Assembly (NCBI RefSeq): GCF_023218175.1
Contig: NZ_JALPTH010000014.1
Location: 1 to 64,000 of the forward strand
Reading direction: 5' to 3'
Source: Streptomyces lichenis
Lineage (GTDB): Bacteria > Actinomycetota > Actinomycetes > Streptomycetales > Streptomycetaceae
Length of the DNA stretch: 64,000 nt
How positions within the stretch are numbered: the stretch's first letter is position 1; each line of letters opens with the position of its first letter. Position numbers and translations under genes: made by a program. Shown here piece after piece: positions 35,821 through 43,571 of this stretch. The notes beneath the pieces were generated by a model. It worked only from the letters and a program-made list of their open reading frames with translations. It did no database searches and was not told where the DNA came from.

Positions 35821-35855
35821 TGGCCGAACGGCCACTATGTGACAGAATTCGGCCA
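35821..35855. promoter_or_regulatory. inverted repeat overlapping the GlxA start codon
   Basis: Perfect 8-bp arms TGGCCGAA (35821-35828) and TTCGGCCA (35848-35855) flank 19 bp; the right arm runs into the ATG. CAGAAT at 35843-35848 could be a -10 element giving an almost leaderless transcript. It is a likely autoregulatory operator. Confidence 0.6.
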
Positions 35856-36835
35856 TGCACCGTGTCGCCGTCCTCGCCCTCGAAGGCGTCCCTCCGTTCG
35901 AGCTGGGCATCCCCTCGCGCGTCCTCGGCAACGCCTGGGACGAGACGGGCCGCCGGCTGTACGAGGTGACCGTCTGCACCGCCGACGGCGCCCCCGTCAC
36001 CAGCGATGCCGGCTTCACGGTGGCGGTGACGGCGGGGCCCGAGGCCCTGGAGCGGGCGGACACCGTGGTGGTGCCGCCCACCCACGCCATGGACGAGCTG
36101 ACGAAGGGGGCCCCGCTGCCGGCGGCACTCACCGAGGCGCTGGCCCGCATCCGGCCCGGCACCCGGCTGGTCTCCATCTGCACCGGCTCGTACGTCCTGG
36201 CCGCGGCCGGGCTGCTGGACGGGCGGCGCGCCACCACCCACTGGTACTCGGCGCCCGAGTTCCGCCGGGCCTTCCCCCGGGTGGTCCTGGACGAGGACGT
36301 GCTGTTCGTGGAGGACGGCCAGGTGCTGACCTCCGCCGGGGTGGCCGCGGGGGTGGACCTCTGCCTGTATCTGATCCGGCGCGACCATGGCACCGCGGTC
36401 GCCAACCGGGCCGCCCGGATGTGTGTCGTACCGCCGTGGCGGGACGGCGGCCAGGCCCAGTACATCGACCGGCCGGTGCCCGAGCCCACCGTCGCCACCA
36501 CCACGGCCACCCGGGCCTGGGCGATGGAGCGGCTGGACACGCCGCTGTCGGTGGACCGGCTCGCCCGGCACGCGCGGATGAGCGTGCGCACCTTCAGCCG
36601 GCGGTTCCGCGACGAGGTGGGAATGACGCCCGTGCAGTGGCTGACCGCGCAACGGCTGGACCTCGCCCGCCAGTTGCTGGAGACCAGCGACCTGGCGGTC
36701 GATCTGGTCGCCCTCCGGGCCGGGTTCGGCTCGGCGAACTCCCTGCGCCAGCACATGCGCAGCACCCTCGGCGTCTCACCGATCGCCTACCGGCGGACCT
36801 TCCGCGCCGACGGGCTGGTCCTGGCCGGGGACTGA
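35855..36835 (+). CDS. GlxA-family (DJ-1/PfpI + AraC) transcriptional regulator
   Basis: A 326-residue regulator. Residues 1-170 form a DJ-1/PfpI-like domain (MHRVAVLALEGVPPFELGIP, with the cysteine in SICTGSYVLAAAGLL), and residues about 215-320 form an AraC-type DNA-binding domain with two HTHs (MSVRTFSRRFRDEVGMTPVQWL and AVDLVALRAGFGSANSLRQHM). ATG 35855 is the family start, but no Shine-Dalgarno sequence precedes it; a -10-like CAGAAT six bases upstream suggests a leaderless or near-leaderless mRNA. An inverted repeat overlaps the start. The divergent oxidoreductase gene is the obvious candidate target. Confidence 0.92.
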   Translation: MHRVAVLALEGVPPFELGIPSRVLGNAWDETGRRLYEVTVCTADGAPVTSDAGFTVAVTAGPEALERADTVVVPPTHAMDELTKGAPLPAALTEALARIRPGTRLVSICTGSYVLAAAGLLDGRRATTHWYSAPEFRRAFPRVVLDEDVLFVEDGQVLTSAGVAAGVDLCLYLIRRDHGTAVANRAARMCVVPPWRDGGQAQYIDRPVPEPTVATTTATRAWAMERLDTPLSVDRLARHARMSVRTFSRRFRDEVGMTPVQWLTAQRLDLARQLLETSDLAVDLVALRAGFGSANSLRQHMRSTLGVSPIAYRRTFRADGLVLAGD

Positions 36836-36935
36836 ACGCCCCCAGGGCGGCGGTGCTCAGCGGGGTGTACGGGGAGGAGAGGGCCGCGGAGCACGGCCCC
36901 GAGACGCTGTCCGCCGCCGCCCTCCTCGCCGGGGC

Positions 36936-37742
36936 TCAGGTCATCGACGGGTCGCCCTTGAGCAGGGCGAAGACGGCGCCGGCCGGGTCCTTGACCATGG
37001 CCAGGCGCCCGACGCCGGGCACGTCCATGGGCGGGATGAGGGTGCCGGCGCCGTGCCCGGTGGCGGCGGCGAAGGCGGCGTCGCAGTCGCGGACCCCGAA
37101 GTACGGGTGCCACTCGGAGCGTGACCCGGCGGCCAGGTGCTCCGGGCCGAGCTGGAGCATCCCGCCGTGGCTGCTGTCCTCGCCGTCGCCTCCGCCGGGC
37201 GCGGAGAGCAGGGTGTACGTCGAGCCGTCGCCGGCGTCCATCTCCTGGTACGTCCAGGAGAACACCGAGCGGTAGAACTCCCGGGCGGCGGCCAGGTCGG
37301 TGGTGTACAGCTCCGTCCAGATCAGGGCGCAGGGCTCCATGACGGTGTCCAGGCCGGTGATCCCGCCCGGCTCCCAGACGGCGAAGTCGGCGCCGGTGGG
37401 ATCGGTGAAGGCGGCCAGTCGGCCGGCGCCCGGTACCTCGTCCGGCTCCGTGCGGACGGTGCCGCCGGCCTGCTCGACGGCCCGGCGGGTGGCGTCGGCG
37501 TCGGAGGTGTGGAAGTAGACCGTCCAGGAGGGGGTGGCCCCGTGCTCGCTGAGCGGACCGACGGCCGCCACGATGCCGCCGTCCCGCTGGAAGAAGCCGT
37601 AGCCACCGCCGTCGCCGCCGGGCGCGGCGGGCTGGTAGGTCCATCCGAAGACGCCCGCGTAGAAGGCGACGCTGGCGTCGATGTCGGGTGAGCCGAGGTC
37701 GATCCAGTTGGGGGTGCCGGGGACAGGGCGGGTCGTCAGCAT
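36936..37742 (-). CDS. two-domain VOC-family protein
   Basis: A 268-residue protein made of two vicinal-oxygen-chelate (glyoxalase-like) domains, about residues 10-125 and 138-262. The first has PNWIDLGSPDIDASVAFYAGVFGW, TVYFHTSDADATRRAVE and FTDPTGADFAVWEPG; the second has LIWTELYTTDLAAAREFYRSVFSW, HPYFGVRDCDAAFAAATG and VKDPAGAVFALLKG. Each half forms one side of a metal-dependent or binding pocket; the family includes hydroxylases, lyases and resistance proteins, so the function is open. ATG 37742 has GGAGG at good spacing. It converges on the GlxA gene, with 100 bp between the stops. Confidence 0.9.
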   Translation of the reverse strand: MLTTRPVPGTPNWIDLGSPDIDASVAFYAGVFGWTYQPAAPGGDGGGYGFFQRDGGIVAAVGPLSEHGATPSWTVYFHTSDADATRRAVEQAGGTVRTEPDEVPGAGRLAAFTDPTGADFAVWEPGGITGLDTVMEPCALIWTELYTTDLAAAREFYRSVFSWTYQEMDAGDGSTYTLLSAPGGGDGEDSSHGGMLQLGPEHLAAGSRSEWHPYFGVRDCDAAFAAATGHGAGTLIPPMDVPGVGRLAMVKDPAGAVFALLKGDPSMT

Positions 37743-38058
37743 GGCGTGAACCTCCGATGCGGATCAGCAGGGCGGTGTTCCGGGGTGGACTTCCGGTGTG
37801 GCGGGCGGGGGCCCGGCTCCGTGGGCGGGCGGAGCCGGGGCGGGGTCCGGCGGGCGCGCCCCTTCCAGTAGACCGCGCACGGTGCGGCCCCGCGAAACGG
37901 AGCGCGCCGCGGCGGTGGACGGGGTTCCCCCATCCGCGCTTCCCGGATGGCGCAATCTTCGCGGATGTCCATTAGATGGTGCAGACCGCGCGCCAGTAGA
38001 GCGCGGAACAGGCGACACGGTGTGTGCCTCACCCGAGTCCGGCGAACGGAGCCACGCC
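37743..38058. other. divergent intergenic region
   Basis: 316 bp between the VOC gene and the disordered membrane-protein gene. It contains a locally AT-richer stretch at about 37950-37985 and an imperfect direct repeat (CCAGTAGACCGCGC near 37865, CCAGTAGAGCGCGG near 37993; 12 of 14 positions match). No gene is seen. It probably holds both promoters. Confidence 0.45.
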
Positions 38059-40524
38059 ATGACCACCGAAGATCCCACAACTCCCCCGAATCCAGGACCC
38101 GGTGACCGGTCCAGGCCGCCCGACGCGGGACCGGCCCTGCCGTCGTACCCGCCGTTCACGCCGCCACCGCCCCCGACGGCCGCGCCGCCGCGGGGCGCCG
38201 CGGCGGCGGGCAGCGCGGACTTCGGTCACCGGCGGGAGGAAGGCAGGCCCGAGCGGATCGCGTACCCGAGTGCGGAGGCGCTCGTCCCGGCGGGCGCGCC
38301 GGAGCCGGCCGGTGACACACGGTCGGTCACCGGCCAGGCGTACGGCGTCATGCCGCCCGCCGAGGCTCCGTACGAGCCCGCGGGCCCCCTCCCGTACGGC
38401 CCCGCCGACCCGTTCCCGCGCGACCCGGCGGGAGGCCCCGCGCCCGGCGGACCGGTGGACCCCTTCCCGAACGACCCGGCGGGCCGGCTGCCGTGGGAGC
38501 CCGGCGGGCCGCTGCCCCAGGAGCCCGGGGCGGAGCCCCGCCTCGGGGCCGGCGACCGGTTCACCGCACGGGGCCCGAGGACGTTCGCCCTGCCGCCCGA
38601 ACGCGAGGCGGGCCCGCGTACCGTCGACCCCTTCGACGCCCCCACGGCGGGCGAACAGGCGGCGTTCGAGGCCGCGTTGGGGCCGGACCCGCTGATCGAT
38701 CCGCCCTCGGCGGAGGTCGCGCTGCGGCAGTCCGCGGTACGCCCCGACCGGCGCCCGCCGCTGGAGCCGGTGCCCCCGGCCGGCCGTCCCGAGTACGCGC
38801 CGCCCTCCGAGGCGGCGCCGTGGCTCGGCGGGCACCCCGGGAACGGAACGCCGGGCACCGGTCTGCCGTACCCGGACGGAGCCCCGGACACCGGGCGCGC
38901 CGCCACGGCGGGCCCGGCGTCCCCGGTAGCCGGTGCCGACACGGCGACGCACCCGGCCGGCGGAACCGACCGGGCCGAGTCTTGGTACGAGGAGCCCGCC
39001 GCCGGAATGCACGGCACGCCCGGTTCCGCCCCGCTCACGGCCGACCTGGGCGCGGTCGGCGGCGCCGCCCTCCCGGACGGACCGCGCGACGGAGCCCCGG
39101 GCACCACTCCCCCGGCCCCCGCGCCGGTGCCGAAGGGCGCCCAGGAGGGTGGTACGCGCGCGGGCGGTGCGCCTGCGGCCGGTACGGCATACGAGGCCGG
39201 TGGCGGGTACGAGGCCGCCGCGCCCGGGACCGTCGGCCACGGGCCGGAGGTGCGCGAGGCCGGTGCGTACGAGAGGAGTGCGGACGAGAGCGGCACGCGC
39301 GAAGGCGGTGCCCGCGAGCCCGGCGCGTACAGGCCTGGCGCGCACGAGAGCGGGCCGCACCAGCCCAGCCCGTACACGTCCGACGCGTACGACAGCCGTA
39401 CGTGCGAGAGCGGCGCCCGCGAGCCCGGCCCGTACGAGACGGCCGCGCGCCGGGTCACCGGGAACGCGGCCGACGACGCGGCGGTCTCGGCGCCTGAGAG
39501 TGGTGCGGCGGGTGGGACGGATGACGCGGCCCGGGCGGTCGCCGACTTCGTCGGCCTCGCGGACTCCGGCGACGTGGACGAGATGAGCGACGAGCGCATA
39601 AGGACGATCATCTGGACGGCGGCCACCTACCGCCCGCTGGAGGAGGTCGCCGCGCTGGTGACCATGCTCAAGCGGACCGGGGCCGTGTCCAATCCGGGCG
39701 ACGAGGCGCTGCGGGCGGCCGCGGTGGCCCGGCCGCTGGAGGAGGTCCGGCAGTTGGTGGCCATGCTCAACGAGGCCGGCCACCCGATCGACGAGTCCGA
39801 CACCACGCTCCGGGCGGCCGCGGTGGGACGGCCGATCGAGGACGTGGTGCAGTTGGTGAGCATCCTGGGCACCGCGAAGGGCGGCGGGGCCGCCGGAAAC
39901 CCGGCCGTCGACCAGGTGGGTCCCGGCGCAGCGGCCACGGCTCCTGAGCCGACGGCGGCCGCGCCCTCCGCACCGCCCACCGACCCGGTGGCCGCCACCT
40001 CGGCGGCTTCGGCCCCCTCGGTCCACGTACCGGAGAACCCCAACGTCCGCCCGCCGCGCTCGGTCACCGCCTCGGCGGCCCCGGCGGAGCCGAAGGTCCT
40101 CGTCCCCGAGGAGCCCGCGGACCGGGCCGGGCGGCCCGGGCACAGCGCTCTGCGCTGGCCGACCGCGGCGGCGCTGCTCGCTTGCGGGCTGATCCACCTC
40201 CCGGTGGACCTGGCGGGGGTGCGCGCGGGTGGCGGCGGCATGGTGTCGCTCGCGGTGACCGCGCTGTGCATGGTGACCGCGGTGGTGCTGGTGATGCGGG
40301 AGTCGGCGCGCGCCTGGATGGCCGCGGCGGTGACGGCGGTCGGGGTGTTCCTGGTGCACACGGTGGCCGGTGCGGACACCTTCGCGCTGCTCGAACGGAG
40401 TGTGGGCGCGGCGTTCGCCTGGTCCGGGACGGCGGCGCTGGTCGCCTCGGTGCTGGTGGTGCTGATGGCGGGCAAGGTCCTGCTGGGGCAGCGCCGGGAG
40501 CCCGATCCGGCCGAGGGAGCCTGA
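38059..40524 (+). CDS. long disordered protein with PLEEV repeats and C-terminal membrane domain
   Basis: An 821-residue protein of unknown function. Residues 1-500 are proline/glycine/alanine-rich and apparently disordered (PPPTAAPPRG; repeated EPG, AYE, HESG phrases). Residues about 505-615 are ordered and hold three repeats of about 38 residues built on RPLEEVAALVTMLKRTG, RPLEEVRQLVAMLNEAG and RPIEDVVQLVSILG, each preceded by an alanine-rich helix. A second disordered linker follows. The C-terminus (about 695-810) has four or five hydrophobic helices beginning LRWPTAAALLACGLIHLPVDL. A soluble repeat domain tethered to the membrane by a flexible chain suggests a scaffold or sensor, an inference. 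ATG 38059 has GGAG at proper spacing. Confidence 0.8.
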   Translation: MTTEDPTTPPNPGPGDRSRPPDAGPALPSYPPFTPPPPPTAAPPRGAAAAGSADFGHRREEGRPERIAYPSAEALVPAGAPEPAGDTRSVTGQAYGVMPPAEAPYEPAGPLPYGPADPFPRDPAGGPAPGGPVDPFPNDPAGRLPWEPGGPLPQEPGAEPRLGAGDRFTARGPRTFALPPEREAGPRTVDPFDAPTAGEQAAFEAALGPDPLIDPPSAEVALRQSAVRPDRRPPLEPVPPAGRPEYAPPSEAAPWLGGHPGNGTPGTGLPYPDGAPDTGRAATAGPASPVAGADTATHPAGGTDRAESWYEEPAAGMHGTPGSAPLTADLGAVGGAALPDGPRDGAPGTTPPAPAPVPKGAQEGGTRAGGAPAAGTAYEAGGGYEAAAPGTVGHGPEVREAGAYERSADESGTREGGAREPGAYRPGAHESGPHQPSPYTSDAYDSRTCESGAREPGPYETAARRVTGNAADDAAVSAPESGAAGGTDDAARAVADFVGLADSGDVDEMSDERIRTIIWTAATYRPLEEVAALVTMLKRTGAVSNPGDEALRAAAVARPLEEVRQLVAMLNEAGHPIDESDTTLRAAAVGRPIEDVVQLVSILGTAKGGGAAGNPAVDQVGPGAAATAPEPTAAAPSAPPTDPVAATSAASAPSVHVPENPNVRPPRSVTASAAPAEPKVLVPEEPADRAGRPGHSALRWPTAAALLACGLIHLPVDLAGVRAGGGGMVSLAVTALCMVTAVVLVMRESARAWMAAAVTAVGVFLVHTVAGADTFALLERSVGAAFAWSGTAALVASVLVVLMAGKVLLGQRREPDPAEGA

Positions 40525-40578
40525 CGGACCGCGTTCCACGGCACCGCGGGCCACCACGAGCCGCCGAAGGCATCGCCA

Positions 40579-40612
40579 CGACGGGAGCCGCTCTGCCGAG
40601 CGGCTCCCGTCG
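40579..40612 (+). terminator. strong hairpin after the disordered protein gene
   Basis: Perfect 15-bp stem (CGACGGGAGCCGCTC and its complement at 40598-40612) with a TGCC loop, 55 bp after the stop. Confidence 0.8.
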
Positions 40613-40644
40613 GCATGTTCGGCGTTCTTCGCGACGGGGGTGAA

Positions 40645-40675
40645 TTGACTTTCGGGTCGTGCGTGCAACTACCGT
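40645..40675 (+). promoter_or_regulatory. candidate promoter of the WhiB-like gene
   Basis: TTGACT at 40645-40650 and TACCGT at 40670-40675, 19 bp apart, resemble a vegetative sigma promoter, which would give a leader of roughly 140 nt for the WhiB-like gene. A second TTGACA at 40690 lacks an evident -10. Confidence 0.45.
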
Positions 40676-40820
40676 GCGAGCAGGCGCAGTTGACAGCCGA
40701 TGCGGACGGGGGTCGCGGGGCCGGCGGCGATTGACGGGCACAAGTCCGTTTCATCCTCCGTTCAGCGGCGACCCGAAAGGACGAATCCAGTCCACCACCC
40801 CGACGAACCAGGAGAGTTCC

Positions 40821-41078
40821 ATGAGTGACTGGCGCCACCGGGCCGTCTGCCGCGACGAGGACCCCGACCTGTTCTTCCCCATCGGGAACACGGGTCCCGC
40901 GCTGCTCCAGGCGGAGGAGGCCAAGGGCGTATGCCGGCGTTGCCCGGTGCGCGAGCCGTGTCTGGAGTGGGCGATCGAGTCGGGCCAGGAGGCCGGGGTC
41001 TGGGGCGGGATGAGCGAGGACGAACGCCGGGCCCTGAAGCGGCGCACCGCGCGGCGGCGGCAGCGCAGCCACGCCTGA
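40821..41078 (+). CDS. WhiB-family iron-sulfur regulator (WblE/WhiB1-like)
   Basis: An 85-residue WhiB-like protein. The four cluster-ligating cysteines are Cys10, Cys38, Cys41 and Cys47 (AVCRDED, GVCRRCPVREPC). The GVWGG turn is at residues 59-63 and a basic tail RRALKRRTARRRQR follows, as in all Wbl proteins. DLFFPIGNTGPALLQ is shared with the WblE/WhiB1 subgroup. Wbl proteins bind a [4Fe-4S] cluster and often the principal sigma factor to tune transcription, frequently in response to NO or O2. ATG 40821 has AGGAGA 6 nt upstream. The gene is alone between a terminator and the sortase gene, with its own candidate promoter. Confidence 0.95.
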   Translation: MSDWRHRAVCRDEDPDLFFPIGNTGPALLQAEEAKGVCRRCPVREPCLEWAIESGQEAGVWGGMSEDERRALKRRTARRRQRSHA

Positions 41079-41191
41079 CCCGACCGCGGGACGGTCACCG
41101 GGTGTGACAGACGATGCCGCGATCGAGGCTGGTCAGGGCGGCTGCGGGCGTTTTACGGTGGTCTGACGGTCACCGACCCTTCCGGAGCCCC

Positions 41192-42004
41192 ATGCCCAGA
41201 CCCCGCACCGCCGCCGCGGCCGCCGCGATGAGCGCGGCCGCTCTGCTGCTCGCCGGGTGCGGCGCCGTCGGGGGCGGCGGTGCCGCCGAGCGGCTGTCCG
41301 CCGCCCCCATCGGGGCACCCTCCACCACCTCGGTCGCCTCCCCGGCCGCTTCCTCGGCCGTCGCGTCCGCCGCCGTGGAACCCTCGGCCGCTTCCTCGGC
41401 CATGGTGACCGCCACCCCGGAACCGCCGGGCACCGCCTCCGACAACCGGCCGCCCCCGGCCACCGCCGAGCCGTCGCCGGACGATCCCGCGCGTACCCGG
41501 CCCGCGGTCCTGGCCATCCCGTCGATCGGGGTCGAGGAACTGCGGGTGGTCCCCTACGAGGGCACCACCGACGACTGGCCCGGCACCAGGATCCAGGACC
41601 GCGGAGTGGCCGCCAGTCCGTACGGGGAGGCGGGCGGAGTGGGCCCGGGTGAGGTGGGGAACTACCTGGTCACCGCGCACCGCCTGTCCGCCGGGGGCCC
41701 GCTGCGCGCTCTGCCCGAGCTGCGGCCCGGCGACACCGTACGGGTCACCTCCGGCGGTACGGTCCACGAGTACCGGATCACCGAGACCCGCCAGACCTCC
41801 TTCCGTTCCGAGCGCTCCCTGGCCGAGCAGCGCGCCCCCGTCCCGGGTGAGCCCGGCGAGCGGGCCACCCGGGCGATGATCACCGTCTCCACCTGCGCCA
41901 CGCCGGAGGACGACGCGGCCGGCAACCACTGGCGGGACGAGAAGGGCAATCCGGAGCACCGGATCGACAAGATCGGTGTGCTGGTCTCCTCGAAGAAGGC
42001 CTAG
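41192..42004 (+). CDS. sortase-like lipoprotein (class E/F-type)
   Basis: A 270-residue exported protein. The N-terminus MPRPRTAAAAAAMSAAALLLAGC is a lipoprotein signal (shown here as residues 1-23) with lipobox LAGC; a Ser/Ala/Pro-rich linker of about 85 residues follows. The sortase barrel carries the presumed triad His163 (LVTAHR), Cys235 (VSTCATPEDD) and Arg257 (NPEHRIDKIG). STC-A-T-P-E-D-D and GNHWRDEKGNPEHRIDKIGV are typical of actinobacterial class E/F-like sortases. Lipid attachment rather than a transmembrane anchor is notable. Sortase substrates carrying LAXTG-like tails are not seen in the window. ATG 41192 has GGAG close upstream; the in-frame extension is rejected. Confidence 0.85.
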   Translation: MPRPRTAAAAAAMSAAALLLAGCGAVGGGGAAERLSAAPIGAPSTTSVASPAASSAVASAAVEPSAASSAMVTATPEPPGTASDNRPPPATAEPSPDDPARTRPAVLAIPSIGVEELRVVPYEGTTDDWPGTRIQDRGVAASPYGEAGGVGPGEVGNYLVTAHRLSAGGPLRALPELRPGDTVRVTSGGTVHEYRITETRQTSFRSERSLAEQRAPVPGEPGERATRAMITVSTCATPEDDAAGNHWRDEKGNPEHRIDKIGVLVSSKKA

Positions 42005-42046
42005 CCGGGGTACGCCTCACCGGCGCGGGAGCGGTCGCCGCGGACG

Positions 42047-43384
42047 TCAGGGGAGATCGGCGCCCTGGCCGCCCTGGTGACCTTGGTCGCCCGCGTCCTG
42101 GTCTTGACCGCCTGCCTCTTGGTCCTGACCGGCCCCTTCCTCGGAGCCCTGGCCCTGGTCGCCCGGGTCCTGATCTCCCTGACCCTGTTCACCTTGACCC
42201 TGGTCCTCCTCACCGGCACCGCCCTGGTCCTGGCCCTCCTGGCCGCCCTGGCCCGGGGGCTGCTCGGCGTCGCCGATGGTGGCGCCGACCGCGGCGAGGG
42301 CGGTGGTCACCGGCTGGAAGAAGGTCTCGCCACCGGCGTCGCAGTCGCCGCTGCCCCCGGAGGTGAGGCCGATGGCGTCCCCGTCCCGGGTGAAGAGCGA
42401 GCCGCCGCTGTCGCCGGGCTCGGCGCAGACGTCGGTCTGGATCAGGCCGGTGACCGTGCCCTCGGGGTAGTTGACGGTGGCGTTCAGCCCGGTGACCTGG
42501 CCGTCCCGGAGGCCGGTGGTGCTGCCCATCCGGAACACCTGCTGGCCGACCGCGGCCTCGGCGGTTCCCTTGATGGCCAGCCGCTGCCCGTCGCCGAGGT
42601 CCACCTCGTCGGGCGCCTCGGCGGCCGGGTCGTCGTAGGTGACCAGCCCGAAGTCGCCCTCACCCGGGAAGACGGACTCCTGGGCCGAGCCGAGGACGGC
42701 GCCGTTCCCGTCGGACCACTGCTGGGCGGCGACCGTGCAGTGCCCGGCGGTGAGGAAGCCGCGGGCGCCGTCCGAGGTGGTCACGTTGAAGCCGAGCGAG
42801 CAGCGGGCGCCGCCGCCGAAGATGGCGTCCCCGCCGTCGGCGAAGGGCCGGAACTCGCCCTTGGACCTGCGGATCTCGGCCACGCCCTCGCCGAGCCCCC
42901 GGACGGTGGACTCCAGCCGGTCCCAGCGGGCGCCGGTGACCGTGCGGTCGGCGGTGACCAGCACCTGGTTGGTGCGCGGGTCGACGGCCCAGGCGGTGCC
43001 GGGGACCCCCGCCTCGGCCGACAGGGTGCGGGTGGCGCCGGCCAGCGCGGCCACCCCGTTCCGTACCGTCTTCGCGACGGCCCCGGCCGCCTCGACGCGT
43101 TCGGCGAGGGCGCGGTCCTCACCGGCCACGTTGACCACCAGCCGGCGGGTGCCGGCGTCGTAGTAGGCGCCACCGTAGGAGTCGCCGAGGGAGCCGGCGA
43201 GCTGCTTGGCCGTCTGCGCGGCCGAGGCCGCGGTCATGGTCCGGACGGTCGGCCGGTCGTCGTCCTGGCCGGACTGGGAGGCGTTCGCCTGGGGCAGCAG
43301 GATCGCCGCCGCGGCGATTCCCACCGCTCCCGCACCCGCCAGTACCGCTTTCCGCTTGGGTATCCGCCTGTGACTCAACTCCAC
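42047..43384 (-). CDS. secreted alpha-lytic/streptogrisin-type serine protease with Gln/Gly/Asp-rich tail
   Basis: A 445-residue S1E protease preproprotein. The signal peptide (KRKAVLAGAGAVGIAAAAILL) is followed by an alpha-lytic-type propeptide (about 45-190; GDSYGGAYYDAGTRRLVVNV) and the mature domain from about 190 (IFGGGARCSLGFNVT). The triad is His215 (LTAGHC), Asp in GDFGLVTYDD and Ser326 (EPGDSGGS). The last 75 residues are an unusual repeat tail of G, Q, D and E (QGGQEGQDQGG, GEQGQGDQD), absent from ordinary streptogrisins. The GTG at 43384 or, more plausibly by spacing to AGGAG, TTG at 43378 (MSHRRIPK) is the start. It converges on the sortase gene with 42 bp between them. Confidence 0.9.
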   Translation of the reverse strand: MELSHRRIPKRKAVLAGAGAVGIAAAAILLPQANASQSGQDDDRPTVRTMTAASAAQTAKQLAGSLGDSYGGAYYDAGTRRLVVNVAGEDRALAERVEAAGAVAKTVRNGVAALAGATRTLSAEAGVPGTAWAVDPRTNQVLVTADRTVTGARWDRLESTVRGLGEGVAEIRRSKGEFRPFADGGDAIFGGGARCSLGFNVTTSDGARGFLTAGHCTVAAQQWSDGNGAVLGSAQESVFPGEGDFGLVTYDDPAAEAPDEVDLGDGQRLAIKGTAEAAVGQQVFRMGSTTGLRDGQVTGLNATVNYPEGTVTGLIQTDVCAEPGDSGGSLFTRDGDAIGLTSGGSGDCDAGGETFFQPVTTALAAVGATIGDAEQPPGQGGQEGQDQGGAGEEDQGQGEQGQGDQDPGDQGQGSEEGAGQDQEAGGQDQDAGDQGHQGGQGADLP

Positions 43385-43558
43385 CGCTCCTGACGCTGGT
43401 TCGGACTCCGGTCGCCGACGGCTTCCGGGGGACGCGTCCGCTCTCAGGTACGGGCGGGGCGGGCGGCGTGTTCAGCCGGTGCGGGAGTGATCGGCTCGGT
43501 GCGCGGGCCGGCGCGTCGCCGGGGCGTATCTCGATGAGTACACATGGGTACGGAATGG

Positions 43559-43571
43559 TAAAAATATGTCA
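43559..43571 (+). promoter_or_regulatory. -10-like element abutting a start codon
   Basis: TAAAAATAT at 43559-43567 lies directly before ATG 43571, which has no Shine-Dalgarno sequence. A -10 element here would start transcription at or next to the ATG, i.e. a leaderless mRNA. Confidence 0.4.
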
